Of a stretch of DNA of 64,000 bases, positions 37,295 to 45,897 are shown in pieces (the stretch's first letter is position 1; every line of letters begins with the position of its first letter). This DNA is from Tessaracoccus rhinocerotis. GTDB lineage: Bacteria > Actinomycetota > Actinomycetes > Propionibacteriales > Propionibacteriaceae. The position numbers and the translations under genes were made by a program. The stretch covers positions 496,001-560,000 of the forward strand of contig NZ_VKKG01000002.1 of NCBI RefSeq assembly GCF_007197885.1, in the 5' to 3' direction. Below the pieces are notes generated by a model. It ran no database searches. It saw nothing but the letters and a program-made list of their open reading frames with translations, and was not told the origin of the DNA.

Positions 37295-37894
37295 TCACTC
37301 CGCGGCGGCGGCGGGGGTGGCGACGGCCTTGGGGGAGACCGGCCAGTCGTCGGGGTAGCGGTAGGCGAGCTCCGCAACCTGCTCGTCAAGCTTCCGGCGT
37401 GCACGCGACGAGAGCCGGTCACCGAAGACGGTGCCGTTGAGGTGGTCGGTCTCGTGCTGGTAGCAGCGGGCGAGCAGTCCGGTGCCGAGCAGGTCGACGT
37501 CGTTGCCCTCGGCGTCCTGACCGGTGCAGCGTGCCCGGTCCGGGCGCGCGACGCTCTGGTAGCCGCCGGGCCAGGACAGGCAGCCCTCGTCGCTGGCGTC
37601 AAGATTGCGGTCCTTGCCCGTGGGCAGCTCGACGACGGGGTTGCACACCACGCCACGCTCGATCACGTCGTCGTCGTTGGGGCACTCGTAGACGAACACC
37701 GACAGGCCGACGCCCACCTGCGTGGCGGCCAGCCCGACCCCCTCTGCGGCCCGCATGGTGGCGAACATGTCACGGACCAGCTCGTGCAGCTCCTCGCCGA
37801 ACTCGGTCACGGGCTGCGTCTGCTCATGCATCACCGGGGTGCCCCAGCGGGTGATCGGACGAATCTTGCCGCCAGTGGTCAGGTCCAGGGCCAT
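37295..37894 (-). CDS. def: Peptide deformylase
   Basis: A 199-residue metallo-deformylase removing the formyl group from nascent proteins. Motif 1 GVGLAATQVG, motif 2 EGCLSWPG (Cys metal ligand) and motif 3 QHETDHLNG (His ligands and catalytic Glu) are complete. ATG 37894 has AGGAGA upstream. It is divergent from xerC. The 116-bp gap downstream, before the DNase gene start on the same strand, holds that gene's promoter. Confidence 0.96.
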   Translation of the reverse strand: MALDLTTGGKIRPITRWGTPVMHEQTQPVTEFGEELHELVRDMFATMRAAEGVGLAATQVGVGLSVFVYECPNDDDVIERGVVCNPVVELPTGKDRNLDASDEGCLSWPGGYQSVARPDRARCTGQDAEGNDVDLLGTGLLARCYQHETDHLNGTVFGDRLSSRARRKLDEQVAELAYRYPDDWPVSPKAVATPAAAAE

Positions 37895-37948
37895 TTGGGT
37901 TCTCCTCGCCGGGGGTGTGTCTGCAGTGAACCAGTATGCCGTGTCCGG

Positions 37949-37954
37949 CACACT
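37949..37954 (+). promoter_or_regulatory. Weak -10 box of xerC
   Basis: CACACT ends seven bases before ATG 37962, the leaderless spacing seen elsewhere, though the hexamer is poor. Confidence 0.35.
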
Positions 37955-37961
37955 GGGGCCC

Positions 37962-38867
37962 ATGGCGAAGGACGACCACGGGTGGCGGGCGGTGATCGAG
38001 GAGTACCGCACGCACCTCTCGTCGGATCGCGGCCTGTCCGAGCACACGGTGCGCGCCTACGTCTCGGACCTCACCGCCCTGGCTGGTTTCGTCGGACGCC
38101 CCCTGTCCGAGGTCACGCTCCAGGTGCTCCGGGCATGGCTCTCCGACCTGGCCGAGGCCGGTGCCGCAGCCTCCACGATCCAGCGCCGCGTGGCCTGCGT
38201 GCGGGGGTTCTTCGCGTGGGCGACGAAGGTGGAGGGACTGCTCGAGGTGGACCCGGCCTCCCGGCTGCGGGCACCGAAGCGGCAGCGGAGGCTGCCGCGG
38301 GTGCCCTCGGCGACGGCGGTGGGGGAGAGCCTCGCCGCCACCCAGGCCAGGGTGTCGGAAGGTGAGGGTCCGGTGGCGGCACGCGACCTCGCCCTCTTGG
38401 AGTTGCTCTACTCGAGCGGTCTGCGCGTCTCAGAACTGTGCGGCATTCGCGTCCGGGACGTCGACACGGAACGCGGCACCATCCGGGTGCTCGGCAAGGG
38501 TGGCAAGGAGCGGAGCGTGCCGGTGGGTGCGCCGGCGCGTCGCGCCCTCGCCGCCTGGCTGGCAGCCCGTCCGGAGCTCGCCGGACCGCAGAGCCCGGAC
38601 CTCGTCTTCCTCGGGGCGCGCGGGGGTGCGCTCGACCCGCGGGTGGCGCGTCGGGTCGTCCACGAAGCGACCCGTGCAGGCGGAGCCGAGGTGGCACCCC
38701 ACGGCCTGCGCCACGCCATGGCCACGCACCTGTTGGAGGGCGGCGCGGACCTGCGCTCCGTGCAGGAGATGCTCGGCCACGCGTCGGTCGCCACCACACA
38801 GGTGTACACGCACGTCACCTCGCAGCGGCTGCGGGAGGCCTTCCGCCAGGCGCATCCCCGCGCCTGA
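37962..38867 (+). CDS. xerC: Tyrosine recombinase XerC
   Basis: A 301-residue site-specific recombinase for chromosome dimer resolution. The N-terminal SAM-like domain (about 8-95) is followed by the catalytic domain with Arg155 (SGLRVSEL), Lys179 (GKGGKER), His247 and Arg250 (APHGLRHAMATH), His273 (LGHAS) and Tyr282. Its place between def and the M23-rpsB cluster is that of the chromosomal xerC of Actinobacteria, so it is not treated as a phage integrase. Confidence 0.94.
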   Translation: MAKDDHGWRAVIEEYRTHLSSDRGLSEHTVRAYVSDLTALAGFVGRPLSEVTLQVLRAWLSDLAEAGAAASTIQRRVACVRGFFAWATKVEGLLEVDPASRLRAPKRQRRLPRVPSATAVGESLAATQARVSEGEGPVAARDLALLELLYSSGLRVSELCGIRVRDVDTERGTIRVLGKGGKERSVPVGAPARRALAAWLAARPELAGPQSPDLVFLGARGGALDPRVARRVVHEATRAGGAEVAPHGLRHAMATHLLEGGADLRSVQEMLGHASVATTQVYTHVTSQRLREAFRQAHPRA

Positions 38868-38871
38868 GCCC

Positions 38872-38901
38872 TTGACCGATCGACAGGTCTCGCGATAGGT
38901 T
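38872..38901 (+). promoter_or_regulatory. Promoter of the lyase gene
   Basis: -35 TTGACC (38872-38877), 18-base spacer, -10 TAGGTT (38896-38901): the best sigma-70-type promoter in the window. It begins 4 bases after the xerC stop. The expected start point lies inside the following palindrome. Confidence 0.75.
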
Positions 38902-38904
38902 GCG

Positions 38905-38918
38905 AGAAAGCGCTTTCA
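38905..38918. promoter_or_regulatory. LacI-family-type operator palindrome
   Basis: AGAAAGCGCTTTCA contains a perfect 12-bp palindrome GAAAGCGCTTTC (38906-38917) and differs by one base from the LacI/CcpA-type consensus TGAAAGCGCTTTCA. It begins 4 bases after the -10, covering the start point, a typical repressor position. Confidence 0.65.
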
Positions 38919-38960
38919 CGAGTTCTCGGCAACGTAGCCGAACCAACCCGGAGGTCGACG

Positions 38961-41900
38961 ATGAACCCACGTACTCCCACCCCGACGCGGAGGGTCCTGA
39001 CCCTCGCACTCGCGGTGGCCATGGCCCTCGCACTGGCCGTCACCGGGCTGGGGGTGGATGCCCCTGCGCGGGCGGAGGAGTCACCCGACGTCCTCAACCC
39101 CAGCGCCATGCCGATCGGTCCGATCACCTCCGACACCCAGGTGGGCCGCTACACAATCCGGGCCACGGAGGCCGCCGCGGTGGAGGTGGATGCGCAGGAA
39201 CGCACCGGCGGCGAGCACGTGTTCACCCAGCGCCTCAAGCTGAACGGTGGTGGGACCCCGGAGCGGCGCTCCGTTGCGTTCACCACCTTCGGGCCAGCAG
39301 TCCTGAACGCCTACGCGCTCAGCGCCAGCGCCAGCGCGGACCGCCAGTTGGCGCTCTACACGCAGGACGGCACCCTCGTCGAGAGCCTCCCCGCCTACGG
39401 TGCGCCCACCGACATCCCGCTCGCCCGGTTCACCGTGCCTTCCGCCGGCAGCTACTACGTCGCGTCCCCGTCCTCCGGGGTCAACATCTTCCACCTGGAA
39501 CTGGTCGACGGCGTGGCCCCCGAGCGCCCCGCCTGGGACCTTGTCGCCGCGCCGGTGGTCACCGGCGTGCACCAGGACGGACCCGACCTCCTGGTCGACT
39601 TCGACGGGCTCGTGGGCTTCGACGGCGCGGACATCGCCACCGCCACGCTCTACGACAGCGGCGGCACCGCCGTCGCTACTGGCATGTCCGGGGCCCAGGC
39701 CGCGTCCGGAACCATTGCGCTCACGCCGAGCACCTCCGGTGACTACGCGGTCGAGGTGGCGCTGCAGCGCACCGACGAGGACCTTCCGAAGGTCTCCCCG
39801 CGGGCGGACGCGCCCGGGTTCGTCCTGCCCCTCGGCGCCTCCGAGGTCCTCGCCGCCCTAACCACAGCCGTCGCCGACGGGAGCGCCACGGTCACGGTCG
39901 AGTGGGCCGCCGTGGCGGAGGCCGAGAGCTACGTCGTCGAGTTCCGTGAAAGCGGATCCACGGACTGGGGTGCGCTGGCTGCGACCACCGAAACCAGTGC
40001 CGACGTCACGGGCCTGGCCCCGGGCGACAGGATCGAGATCCGCATCATCTCGCACCGCGGTTCGGAGGCCACCTTCTCCGAGGTCCACACCGTCGAGGTC
40101 AGTGACGAGGTCGAGAGGTGGCTGGAGGCCCATGCCGGCGTGTCCAGCAACGGCACCCTGGTCCACCACGCCGACGGCTCCATGACCTTCGACATGCGCG
40201 GCAACAACGGCAAGATCGCAGACTCCGAGGACGGGTTCCACTACTACTACACGGAGATCGACCCGCTCACGGAGAACTGGACGCTCTCGGCCAGGTTCAC
40301 CGTCGACGACGCCTCCGGCAAGGACAACCAGTCGGGATTCGGCATCATCGCGGTGGACACCTTCGAGCCAAACAACCGGGACGCGCGCTACTTCAACAGC
40401 GTGGGCACCATGTCCGCCAAGTACGTCCGAGACCTCGGCGAATCCGTCGACACCCGCTACGGCACCCCCGGCAGCAAGGTGGTCACCGGCTACACCGACG
40501 GCCCCCGGGTCGCCACCCCTGCCCGGGACATGACCGGTTCGGAGCCGTTCGACTGGACCTGGCGCGACGGCCTGGCCGAAGGGGTGAACATGAACCCACC
40601 CCGCTTCGTGGACGGTGACGTCTACGAGTACACCCTGCGCAAGTCCAACACCGGTTTCCACGCCATCTGGAGCGTTGACGGCGAGCGGCACGAGATCATC
40701 ACCTACGAACCCGACCTCCTGCTGCAGCAGACGGGGGACTCCTACTACGTCGGGGTGTTCGCAGCCCGCAACATCGAGGTCAGCGTCAGCGACCTGGCCT
40801 TCAGCACCATTCACCCGGACGACGACGAGGAAGCACTGGAGCGTCCGGTCACCCGGGTGACGCCGTGGCTGACGGCCGACGTCACCCGCACCACCCCGCA
40901 CCGCAGTATCGAGGTGCCGCTGCTGTCGAACGTCCACGGCGTGGCCTCCGTCGTGGACCAGCGAGGAACCGTCATCGGCGGTCCTGTCGACCTCGAACCC
41001 GGAGCCGCCACCTCGGTGGTCGTGCCCCTCGCCGACGGCGTGAACGAGTACACCGCGACCCTCACCCCCGCACCACGCCAGGAGCAGACAGGCCTGGGCG
41101 AGTACGAGGACCTCGACTCCTACGAGCCGTTCAGCATCCCGCTGACGATCACCGTCGCCTCCTACGGGCAGCCCGGACAGTCGATCCACGTCGCTGCCGA
41201 CGGGAGCCCCGCCGGCGACGGCACGCCCGGCAGTCCGCTCGACCTGCACACCGCCGTGGCGCACGTGCAGCCCGGGCAGCAGATCGTTCTCCAGCCCGGC
41301 ACCTACCGACCGACCCGCAAGGTCACGATCGAGCGTGGCAACGACGGCACCCCCGCGCAGCCGATCGTCCTGATGTCCCGGCCGGGCAGTCGCGCCCTGC
41401 TCGACCTGTCCGGGTCACCTGACGGGGGCATCCACCTCCGGGGCGACCACTGGCACCTGTACGACCTCGAGATCACGGGATCGCGTGGATACCAGAAGCC
41501 GATGCTGATCAGCGGCCACCACAACGTCGTCGAGCGCATCGAGTCGCACCACAACGCCGACACCGGGATCCAGATCTCCGGGAACGCCGCCGAACCGCGC
41601 TCGATGTGGCCGTCGCACAACCTCGTGGTCTCGAGCGTCTCGCACAACAACGCCGACCCCCTGGCGAACGATGCGGACGGATTCGCCGCCAAGATCACCG
41701 CGGGGGAGGGCAACGTCTTCCGGCACTCGATCGCGCACCACAACGTCGACGACGGCTGGGACCTGTACGCGAAGTCGACGCAGGGACCCATCGGCGACGT
41801 GGTGGTCGAGCACTCGGTTGCCTACCGCAACGGCTGGCTCGAGGAGGCGCCCGACGTCACGGGCGAGGGAAACGGCTTCAAGCTGGGCGGTGAGAACATG

Positions 41901-42827
41901 CCGGGGGCGCACCTGCTGTCGAACTCCGTCAGCTTCGACAACGCCGGCGCCGGGGTCACCTCGAACTCCGGGCCGGACGTGATCGTTGACGACGTGACCT
42001 CGTATGCCAACGCGGGCCCCAACCTGAGGCTCTACACCTCCGCCGCGCAGACGGACTACCGGGTGCGCGGCCTGTTGTCCGCCGACGGTGGGGCCGCCGA
42101 CAGCATCGGCCTGCGGGAGCAGCCCGACGACATCACTGGCGATCCCTCCAACGTCCTGGACGGTGTCACCGCCGGCGGGGAGCCGGTGACCGACGACTGG
42201 TTCGCCAGCGTCGACCTCGACGTCGTCCCGCGGATCGCGCCGGACGGCAGCGTCGACATGCAAGGCCTGCTCGAGCTCCTCGAGCCGGGCGCCGGTGAGT
42301 GGGGTGCCCGCCTGGGAGCGCACCCATCCCCGACGGTGATGGAGCTGTACCCGCCAGTGCAGCCCGTGACGGAGGTGCCGACCCCGGAGCCGTCGCAGGA
42401 GCCCACGGAGGAGCCGACCGAGGAGCCGGATGGCGACCTCTACGAGACGCCCGGTTTCCACGACGTCAACGGACGCCGCTGGATGACGGTGTGCGAGCCC
42501 TACTCGATCACCGTGCGCTGCTTCACCTACATCTGGGGCACCACCATCGGCACCTGGAACGGCGCCTACTACCAGCACAACGGCTGGACCTTCAACAACC
42601 TCACCTACCTCGGCTCACCCCGCAGCGCCTGGGCCGACAACCCCCTGGGCCACACCGGACGCTGGACCGCAGCCGACGGCAGGCAGTGGCGCACCGAGTG
42701 CGACACCCCCGCCGTGGGCGGCAACGGCTGCCGCAGCTACGTGAGCGCCACGGTCATCGAACGCAACGGCAACACCTACCGCACCGTGACCAAGGAGGTC
42801 TTCAACAACATCGTCCGCTTCAACTGA
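38961..42827 (+). CDS. Secreted PL9-type pectate lyase-like beta-helix protein with FnIII and shared C-terminal domain
   Basis: A 1288-residue extracellular protein. A signal peptide (about 1-36, ending APARA-EE) precedes an unassigned beta-rich region, an FnIII domain (about 297-383), a concanavalin/LamG-like segment (about 393-620), a linker beta domain, and a right-handed beta-helix (about 742-1035) with family-9 polysaccharide lyase features: NDADGFAAKI (candidate Ca ligands and catalytic Lys), HHNVDDGWDLYAK and GNGFKLGGEN. A PTPEPSQEPTEEPTEEP linker leads to the 131-residue GRRW/FNN double repeat (1158-1288), nearly identical to that of the DNase. It probably cleaves an acidic polysaccharide such as pectate. 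ATG 38961 follows GGAGG. The promoter has a LacI-type operator. It separates xerC from the M23 gene. Confidence 0.88.
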   Translation: MNPRTPTPTRRVLTLALAVAMALALAVTGLGVDAPARAEESPDVLNPSAMPIGPITSDTQVGRYTIRATEAAAVEVDAQERTGGEHVFTQRLKLNGGGTPERRSVAFTTFGPAVLNAYALSASASADRQLALYTQDGTLVESLPAYGAPTDIPLARFTVPSAGSYYVASPSSGVNIFHLELVDGVAPERPAWDLVAAPVVTGVHQDGPDLLVDFDGLVGFDGADIATATLYDSGGTAVATGMSGAQAASGTIALTPSTSGDYAVEVALQRTDEDLPKVSPRADAPGFVLPLGASEVLAALTTAVADGSATVTVEWAAVAEAESYVVEFRESGSTDWGALAATTETSADVTGLAPGDRIEIRIISHRGSEATFSEVHTVEVSDEVERWLEAHAGVSSNGTLVHHADGSMTFDMRGNNGKIADSEDGFHYYYTEIDPLTENWTLSARFTVDDASGKDNQSGFGIIAVDTFEPNNRDARYFNSVGTMSAKYVRDLGESVDTRYGTPGSKVVTGYTDGPRVATPARDMTGSEPFDWTWRDGLAEGVNMNPPRFVDGDVYEYTLRKSNTGFHAIWSVDGERHEIITYEPDLLLQQTGDSYYVGVFAARNIEVSVSDLAFSTIHPDDDEEALERPVTRVTPWLTADVTRTTPHRSIEVPLLSNVHGVASVVDQRGTVIGGPVDLEPGAATSVVVPLADGVNEYTATLTPAPRQEQTGLGEYEDLDSYEPFSIPLTITVASYGQPGQSIHVAADGSPAGDGTPGSPLDLHTAVAHVQPGQQIVLQPGTYRPTRKVTIERGNDGTPAQPIVLMSRPGSRALLDLSGSPDGGIHLRGDHWHLYDLEITGSRGYQKPMLISGHHNVVERIESHHNADTGIQISGNAAEPRSMWPSHNLVVSSVSHNNADPLANDADGFAAKITAGEGNVFRHSIAHHNVDDGWDLYAKSTQGPIGDVVVEHSVAYRNGWLEEAPDVTGEGNGFKLGGENMPGAHLLSNSVSFDNAGAGVTSNSGPDVIVDDVTSYANAGPNLRLYTSAAQTDYRVRGLLSADGGAADSIGLREQPDDITGDPSNVLDGVTAGGEPVTDDWFASVDLDVVPRIAPDGSVDMQGLLELLEPGAGEWGARLGAHPSPTVMELYPPVQPVTEVPTPEPSQEPTEEPTEEPDGDLYETPGFHDVNGRRWMTVCEPYSITVRCFTYIWGTTIGTWNGAYYQHNGWTFNNLTYLGSPRSAWADNPLGHTGRWTAADGRQWRTECDTPAVGGNGCRSYVSATVIERNGNTYRTVTKEVFNNIVRFN
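42435..42827 (+). repeat. Right copy of the 393-bp inverted repeat
   Basis: See 34443-34835. Mismatches by eye lie at a third codon position near the start, one Thr/Ser codon and the final Asn/Ser codon. The stop codon is the right boundary. Confidence 0.92.
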
Positions 42828-43734
42828 GGCCACCCGCCACGGTGAGCGGGTCCACCAGTTCGCCGCCGCGCCAGGTCATCCAGTGCAGGTGGCAGCCGGT
42901 GGACAGCCCGGTGCTGCCCACGGCGCCGAGCACCGCGCCGACCCCCAGCCGCTGTCCCTCGTGGACGTCGATGCGTTGCAGGTGGGCGTAGGCGCTGCGG
43001 CCGCCGGGATGTTCGACGATGACCCGGTTGCCGTAGGCGACGTGGTGCTGGACGACGGCCACCCGACCGGCCCACGGCAGCCTTACGGGCGTGCCGCACG
43101 CGGCGCCCAGATCCAGGCCGTCGTGGAGCTTGCGGACGCCCGTGACCGGGTGGGTGCGCATGCCGAAGCGTGAGGTCACCCTCCCCGGCACGGGAGGCGC
43201 ACCGCCCGCCATGGCTGTGGTGGCGGCCCTGAACGAGGGAGGGGTGACGGCCACGGAGCCGGCCGGGAGGAGTCGCACCTCGCGAACCGCGAGGTGAGAC
43301 AGCGGGTCGAAGTAGTCGACGCCGTCGGTCAGTCCCCAGTGCAGGCAGCCCCCGGTGCAGTGCCCGGCCACCACTTGCCCGATGACCGCGCCCGCCGCGA
43401 CGACCTCGCCCTCGGACACCTCGGGCCGCACCGGGGTGTAGGTGGTCCGCAGCCCGTTGCCGTGGTCGACCGAGACCGAGGGGCGGCCCGCCACGCTGCC
43501 GGCGAAGTGGACCACCCCCGCGGCCGCGGAACGCACGGCCTCGCCCCGGCGGGCCGCGAGGTCAACGCCCCGATGCCCTGGGGACCATGGGTGCGGTCCG
43601 GCACTGAACCCCTCCAGCACGGCGCCCGGGACCGGTCTTCGGAGGAGCAGGTCTTCGGCGCGCGACGGGGTTGCGGTGGTCAGCAGCAGCGAGACGACGA
43701 CGAGGGCGGTCAGGAGCAGGGTTCGGGTGCGCAT
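42820..43734 (-). CDS. M23 (LytM) peptidase-like protein with two LytM domains
   Basis: A 304-residue exported protein with a signal peptide (about 1-27). Domain 1 (about 50-140) has His54-x3-Asp58 and CLHWG; it lacks the usual YxHL histidine and the first His of HxH, as in the M23-like protein normally found next to rpsB. Domain 2 (about 185-290) has the full set: His204-x3-Asp208, His251 (AYAHL), His282-Leu-His284. The second domain should be an active peptidoglycan endopeptidase. ATG 43734 is chosen, with minus-strand CAGAGT six bases upstream (leaderless); GTG 43740 is possible. It overlaps the lyase gene by 8 bases tail to tail. Confidence 0.88.
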   Translation of the reverse strand: MRTRTLLLTALVVVSLLLTTATPSRAEDLLLRRPVPGAVLEGFSAGPHPWSPGHRGVDLAARRGEAVRSAAAGVVHFAGSVAGRPSVSVDHGNGLRTTYTPVRPEVSEGEVVAAGAVIGQVVAGHCTGGCLHWGLTDGVDYFDPLSHLAVREVRLLPAGSVAVTPPSFRAATTAMAGGAPPVPGRVTSRFGMRTHPVTGVRKLHDGLDLGAACGTPVRLPWAGRVAVVQHHVAYGNRVIVEHPGGRSAYAHLQRIDVHEGQRLGVGAVLGAVGSTGLSTGCHLHWMTWRGGELVDPLTVAGGLS

Positions 43735-43788
43735 GCCCACACTCTGGGAGTCCGCGCGGGTGGTCCGTCTTTGTCCACAGGGGCGAGG

Positions 43789-43818
43789 TTGGCGATCGGG
43801 GTCGCCGGAGTCTAGAAT
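43789..43818 (+). promoter_or_regulatory. rpsB promoter
   Basis: -35 TTGGCG (43789-43794), 18-base spacer, -10 TAGAAT (43813-43818). It gives a leader of about 195 nt before rpsB. Confidence 0.65.
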
Positions 43819-43824
43819 GACGAC

Positions 43825-44018
43825 CGCAATCGGTTCGCCGATTGACTTCGCATGCGCTTCGCGGGAAACCGTCGGTGGCCGCGTGGTCCCGCCAGTCGGG
43901 TGCCGCCGCCGGGCGCGTCAGGAACGGCCCCGTCCGCGGGGTCCCGGAAACCACCGTGGGCCAACGTGCCCACCCGAGAAAGTGGCGGACCCAAGTGTCC
44001 GCTGTGAAAGGAACGGCC
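43825..44018 (+). promoter_or_regulatory. Structured rpsB leader, possible S2 autoregulation site
   Basis: Three clear stem-loops: CAATCGG-TTCG-CCGATTG (43827-43844) at the extreme 5' end with a UUCG tetraloop; GTGGGC-CAACGT-GCCCAC (43956-43973); and GCGGAC-CCAAGT-GTCCGC (43985-44002), which ends just before the GAAAGGA ribosome site. The last two have the same stem and loop lengths and similar loops. Ribosomal protein S2 represses its own leader in E. coli; control here is inferred. Confidence 0.5.
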
Positions 44019-45044
44019 ATGGCCGTCGTCACCACCCGCCAGTTGCTGGAGTCGGGCGTCCACTTCGGACACCAGACCCGTCGTTGGAACCCCAAGATGA
44101 AGCGGTTCATCTTCGCCGAGCGCAACGGCATCTACATCATCGACCTGCAGCTCTCGCTGAGCTACATCGACAAGGCCTACGCCTTCGTCAAGTCCACCGT
44201 CTCCCGCGGCGGCCAGGTGCTGTTCGTCGGCACCAAGAAGCAGGCCCAGGAGGCCATCCAGGAGCAGGCCACCCGCGTCGGCATGCCCTACGTGAACCAG
44301 CGCTGGCTCGGCGGCATGCTGACCAACTTCCACACCGTCGCGAAGCGCATCCAGCGCCTCAAGGAGCTCGAGGTCATGGACTTCGAGAACGTGGCGGCAA
44401 GCGGCCTCACGAAGAAGGAGCTGCTGCAGCTCGAGCGCGAGAAGACCAAGCTCGACAAGACCCTGGGCGGCATCCGCGACATGACCAAGACGCCGCAGGC
44501 CGTCTGGATCGTGGACACCAAGAAGGAGCACCTCGCAGTCGACGAGGCCCGCAAGCTGCGGATCCCCGTGGTCGGCATCCTCGACACCAACTGTGACCCC
44601 GACGAGGTCGACTTCGCGGTTCCCGGCAACGACGACGCCATCCGCTCCGTCGCGCTGCTCACCCGCATCGTCGCCGACGCAGTCGCCGCCGGCCTGATCG
44701 AGCGTTCCTCCGGCAAGTCCGGTGAGCAGGCCGCGTCCGAGCCCATGCCCGACTGGGAGCTCGAACTGCTGGCCAAGTCCGAGGCCGAGGCTGCTGCGGC
44801 CGCCGAGGCGCCGGCCACCGAAGAGGCCCCCGCCGCCGAGGCTCCGGCCGCTGAGGAGGCCCCAGCCGCTGAGGCGCCGGCCGCTGAGGAGGCTCCCGTC
44901 GCTGACGAGGCCCCCGCCGCTGACGAGGCCCAGGCAGAGGAGGTCGCCGAGGCTGCAGAGGTCGTCGAGACCAAGCTCACCGAGGAGGCCGACGTCGAGG
45001 CTGCCGAGGTCAAGGCCACCGAAGAGAACACCGAAACCAAGTAA
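44019..45044 (+). CDS. rpsB: 30S ribosomal protein S2
   Basis: A 341-residue S2 with a normal core (residues 1-244: [50 protein letters not shown]) and an unusually long C-terminal tail of about 95 residues made of Ala/Glu/Pro repeats ([20 protein letters not shown] pattern). Similar acidic tails occur in other Actinobacteria but this one is long. ATG 44019 follows GAAAGGA. It is followed by tsf after 29 bases. Confidence 0.98.
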   Translation: MAVVTTRQLLESGVHFGHQTRRWNPKMKRFIFAERNGIYIIDLQLSLSYIDKAYAFVKSTVSRGGQVLFVGTKKQAQEAIQEQATRVGMPYVNQRWLGGMLTNFHTVAKRIQRLKELEVMDFENVAASGLTKKELLQLEREKTKLDKTLGGIRDMTKTPQAVWIVDTKKEHLAVDEARKLRIPVVGILDTNCDPDEVDFAVPGNDDAIRSVALLTRIVADAVAAGLIERSSGKSGEQAASEPMPDWELELLAKSEAEAAAAAEAPATEEAPAAEAPAAEEAPAAEAPAAEEAPVADEAPAADEAQAEEVAEAAEVVETKLTEEADVEAAEVKATEENTETK

Positions 45045-45073
45045 TCCTCCTACCCAGACGGGAACACTGACTG

Positions 45074-45886
45074 ATGGCAATCACAGCCGCAGACGTTAAG
45101 AAGCTCCGCGACGCCACCGGCGCGGGCATGATGGACGCCAAGAACGCACTGGTCGAGGCCGAGGGTGACTACGAGAAGGCCATCGAGGTGCTCCGTGTCC
45201 ACGGTCTGGCCAAGGCCGCGAAGCGGGCCGACCGCGAGGCCAGCAACGGCATCGTCGCGGGCAGGGACGGCGCCCTGATCCAGTTCGCCGCCGAGACCGA
45301 CTTCGTCGCGAAGAACGCCGAGTTCGTCGCACTGGCGGACCAGATCATCGACGCGGTCCTCGCCAGCGGGGCCACCGACGTCGAGTCCACCAACGCCGCG
45401 GAGCTCGCCTCCGGCGAAACCGTCGCGGACGCCGTGAAGGAACTGGGCATCAAGATCGGCGAGAACATCGCGGTCGCGAACGCAGCCAACTTCGACGGCA
45501 CCACCCACCTGTACCTGCACCGTCGCGCCGCAGACCTGCCTCCGCAGGTCGGCGTGCTGGTCGAGTACACCGGTGGCGACGAGACGCTGGCCCACCAGGT
45601 GGCCATGCAGATCGCCTCCATGAGCCCGAGCTACGTCTCGCGCGACGACGTCCCCGCGGACGTCGTGGAGAACGAGCGTCGCATCGCCGAGGCCACCGCG
45701 CGCGAGGAGGGCAAGCCCGAGGCTGCCATCTCCCGCATCGTCGAGGGCCGTGTGGGCGGGTACTTCAAGGACGTCGCGCTGCTCGACCAGCCGGCCGTCT
45801 GGGAGGACAAGAAATCCGTCGGTGACCTCCTGAAGGCCGCCGGTGCAGAGGTGACGCGGTTCGCCCGCTTCGCCATCACCGCCTGA
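45074..45886 (+). CDS. tsf: Elongation factor Ts
   Basis: A 270-residue guanine nucleotide exchange factor for EF-Tu. The N-terminal UBA-like helix (AADVKKLRDATGAGMMDAKN) and the core AAETDFVAKNAEF are the EF-Ts signatures. It is cotranscribed with rpsB and followed by a strong hairpin. Confidence 0.98.
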   Translation: MAITAADVKKLRDATGAGMMDAKNALVEAEGDYEKAIEVLRVHGLAKAAKRADREASNGIVAGRDGALIQFAAETDFVAKNAEFVALADQIIDAVLASGATDVESTNAAELASGETVADAVKELGIKIGENIAVANAANFDGTTHLYLHRRAADLPPQVGVLVEYTGGDETLAHQVAMQIASMSPSYVSRDDVPADVVENERRIAEATAREEGKPEAAISRIVEGRVGGYFKDVALLDQPAVWEDKKSVGDLLKAAGAEVTRFARFAITA

Positions 45887-45897
45887 GCGCAACCAAT

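Noticed and set aside
37962-38867. Tyrosine recombinase as sign of an integrated element
   Set aside because: Sequence and gene neighbourhood match the chromosomal xerC; no attachment repeats, tRNA or phage genes nearby.
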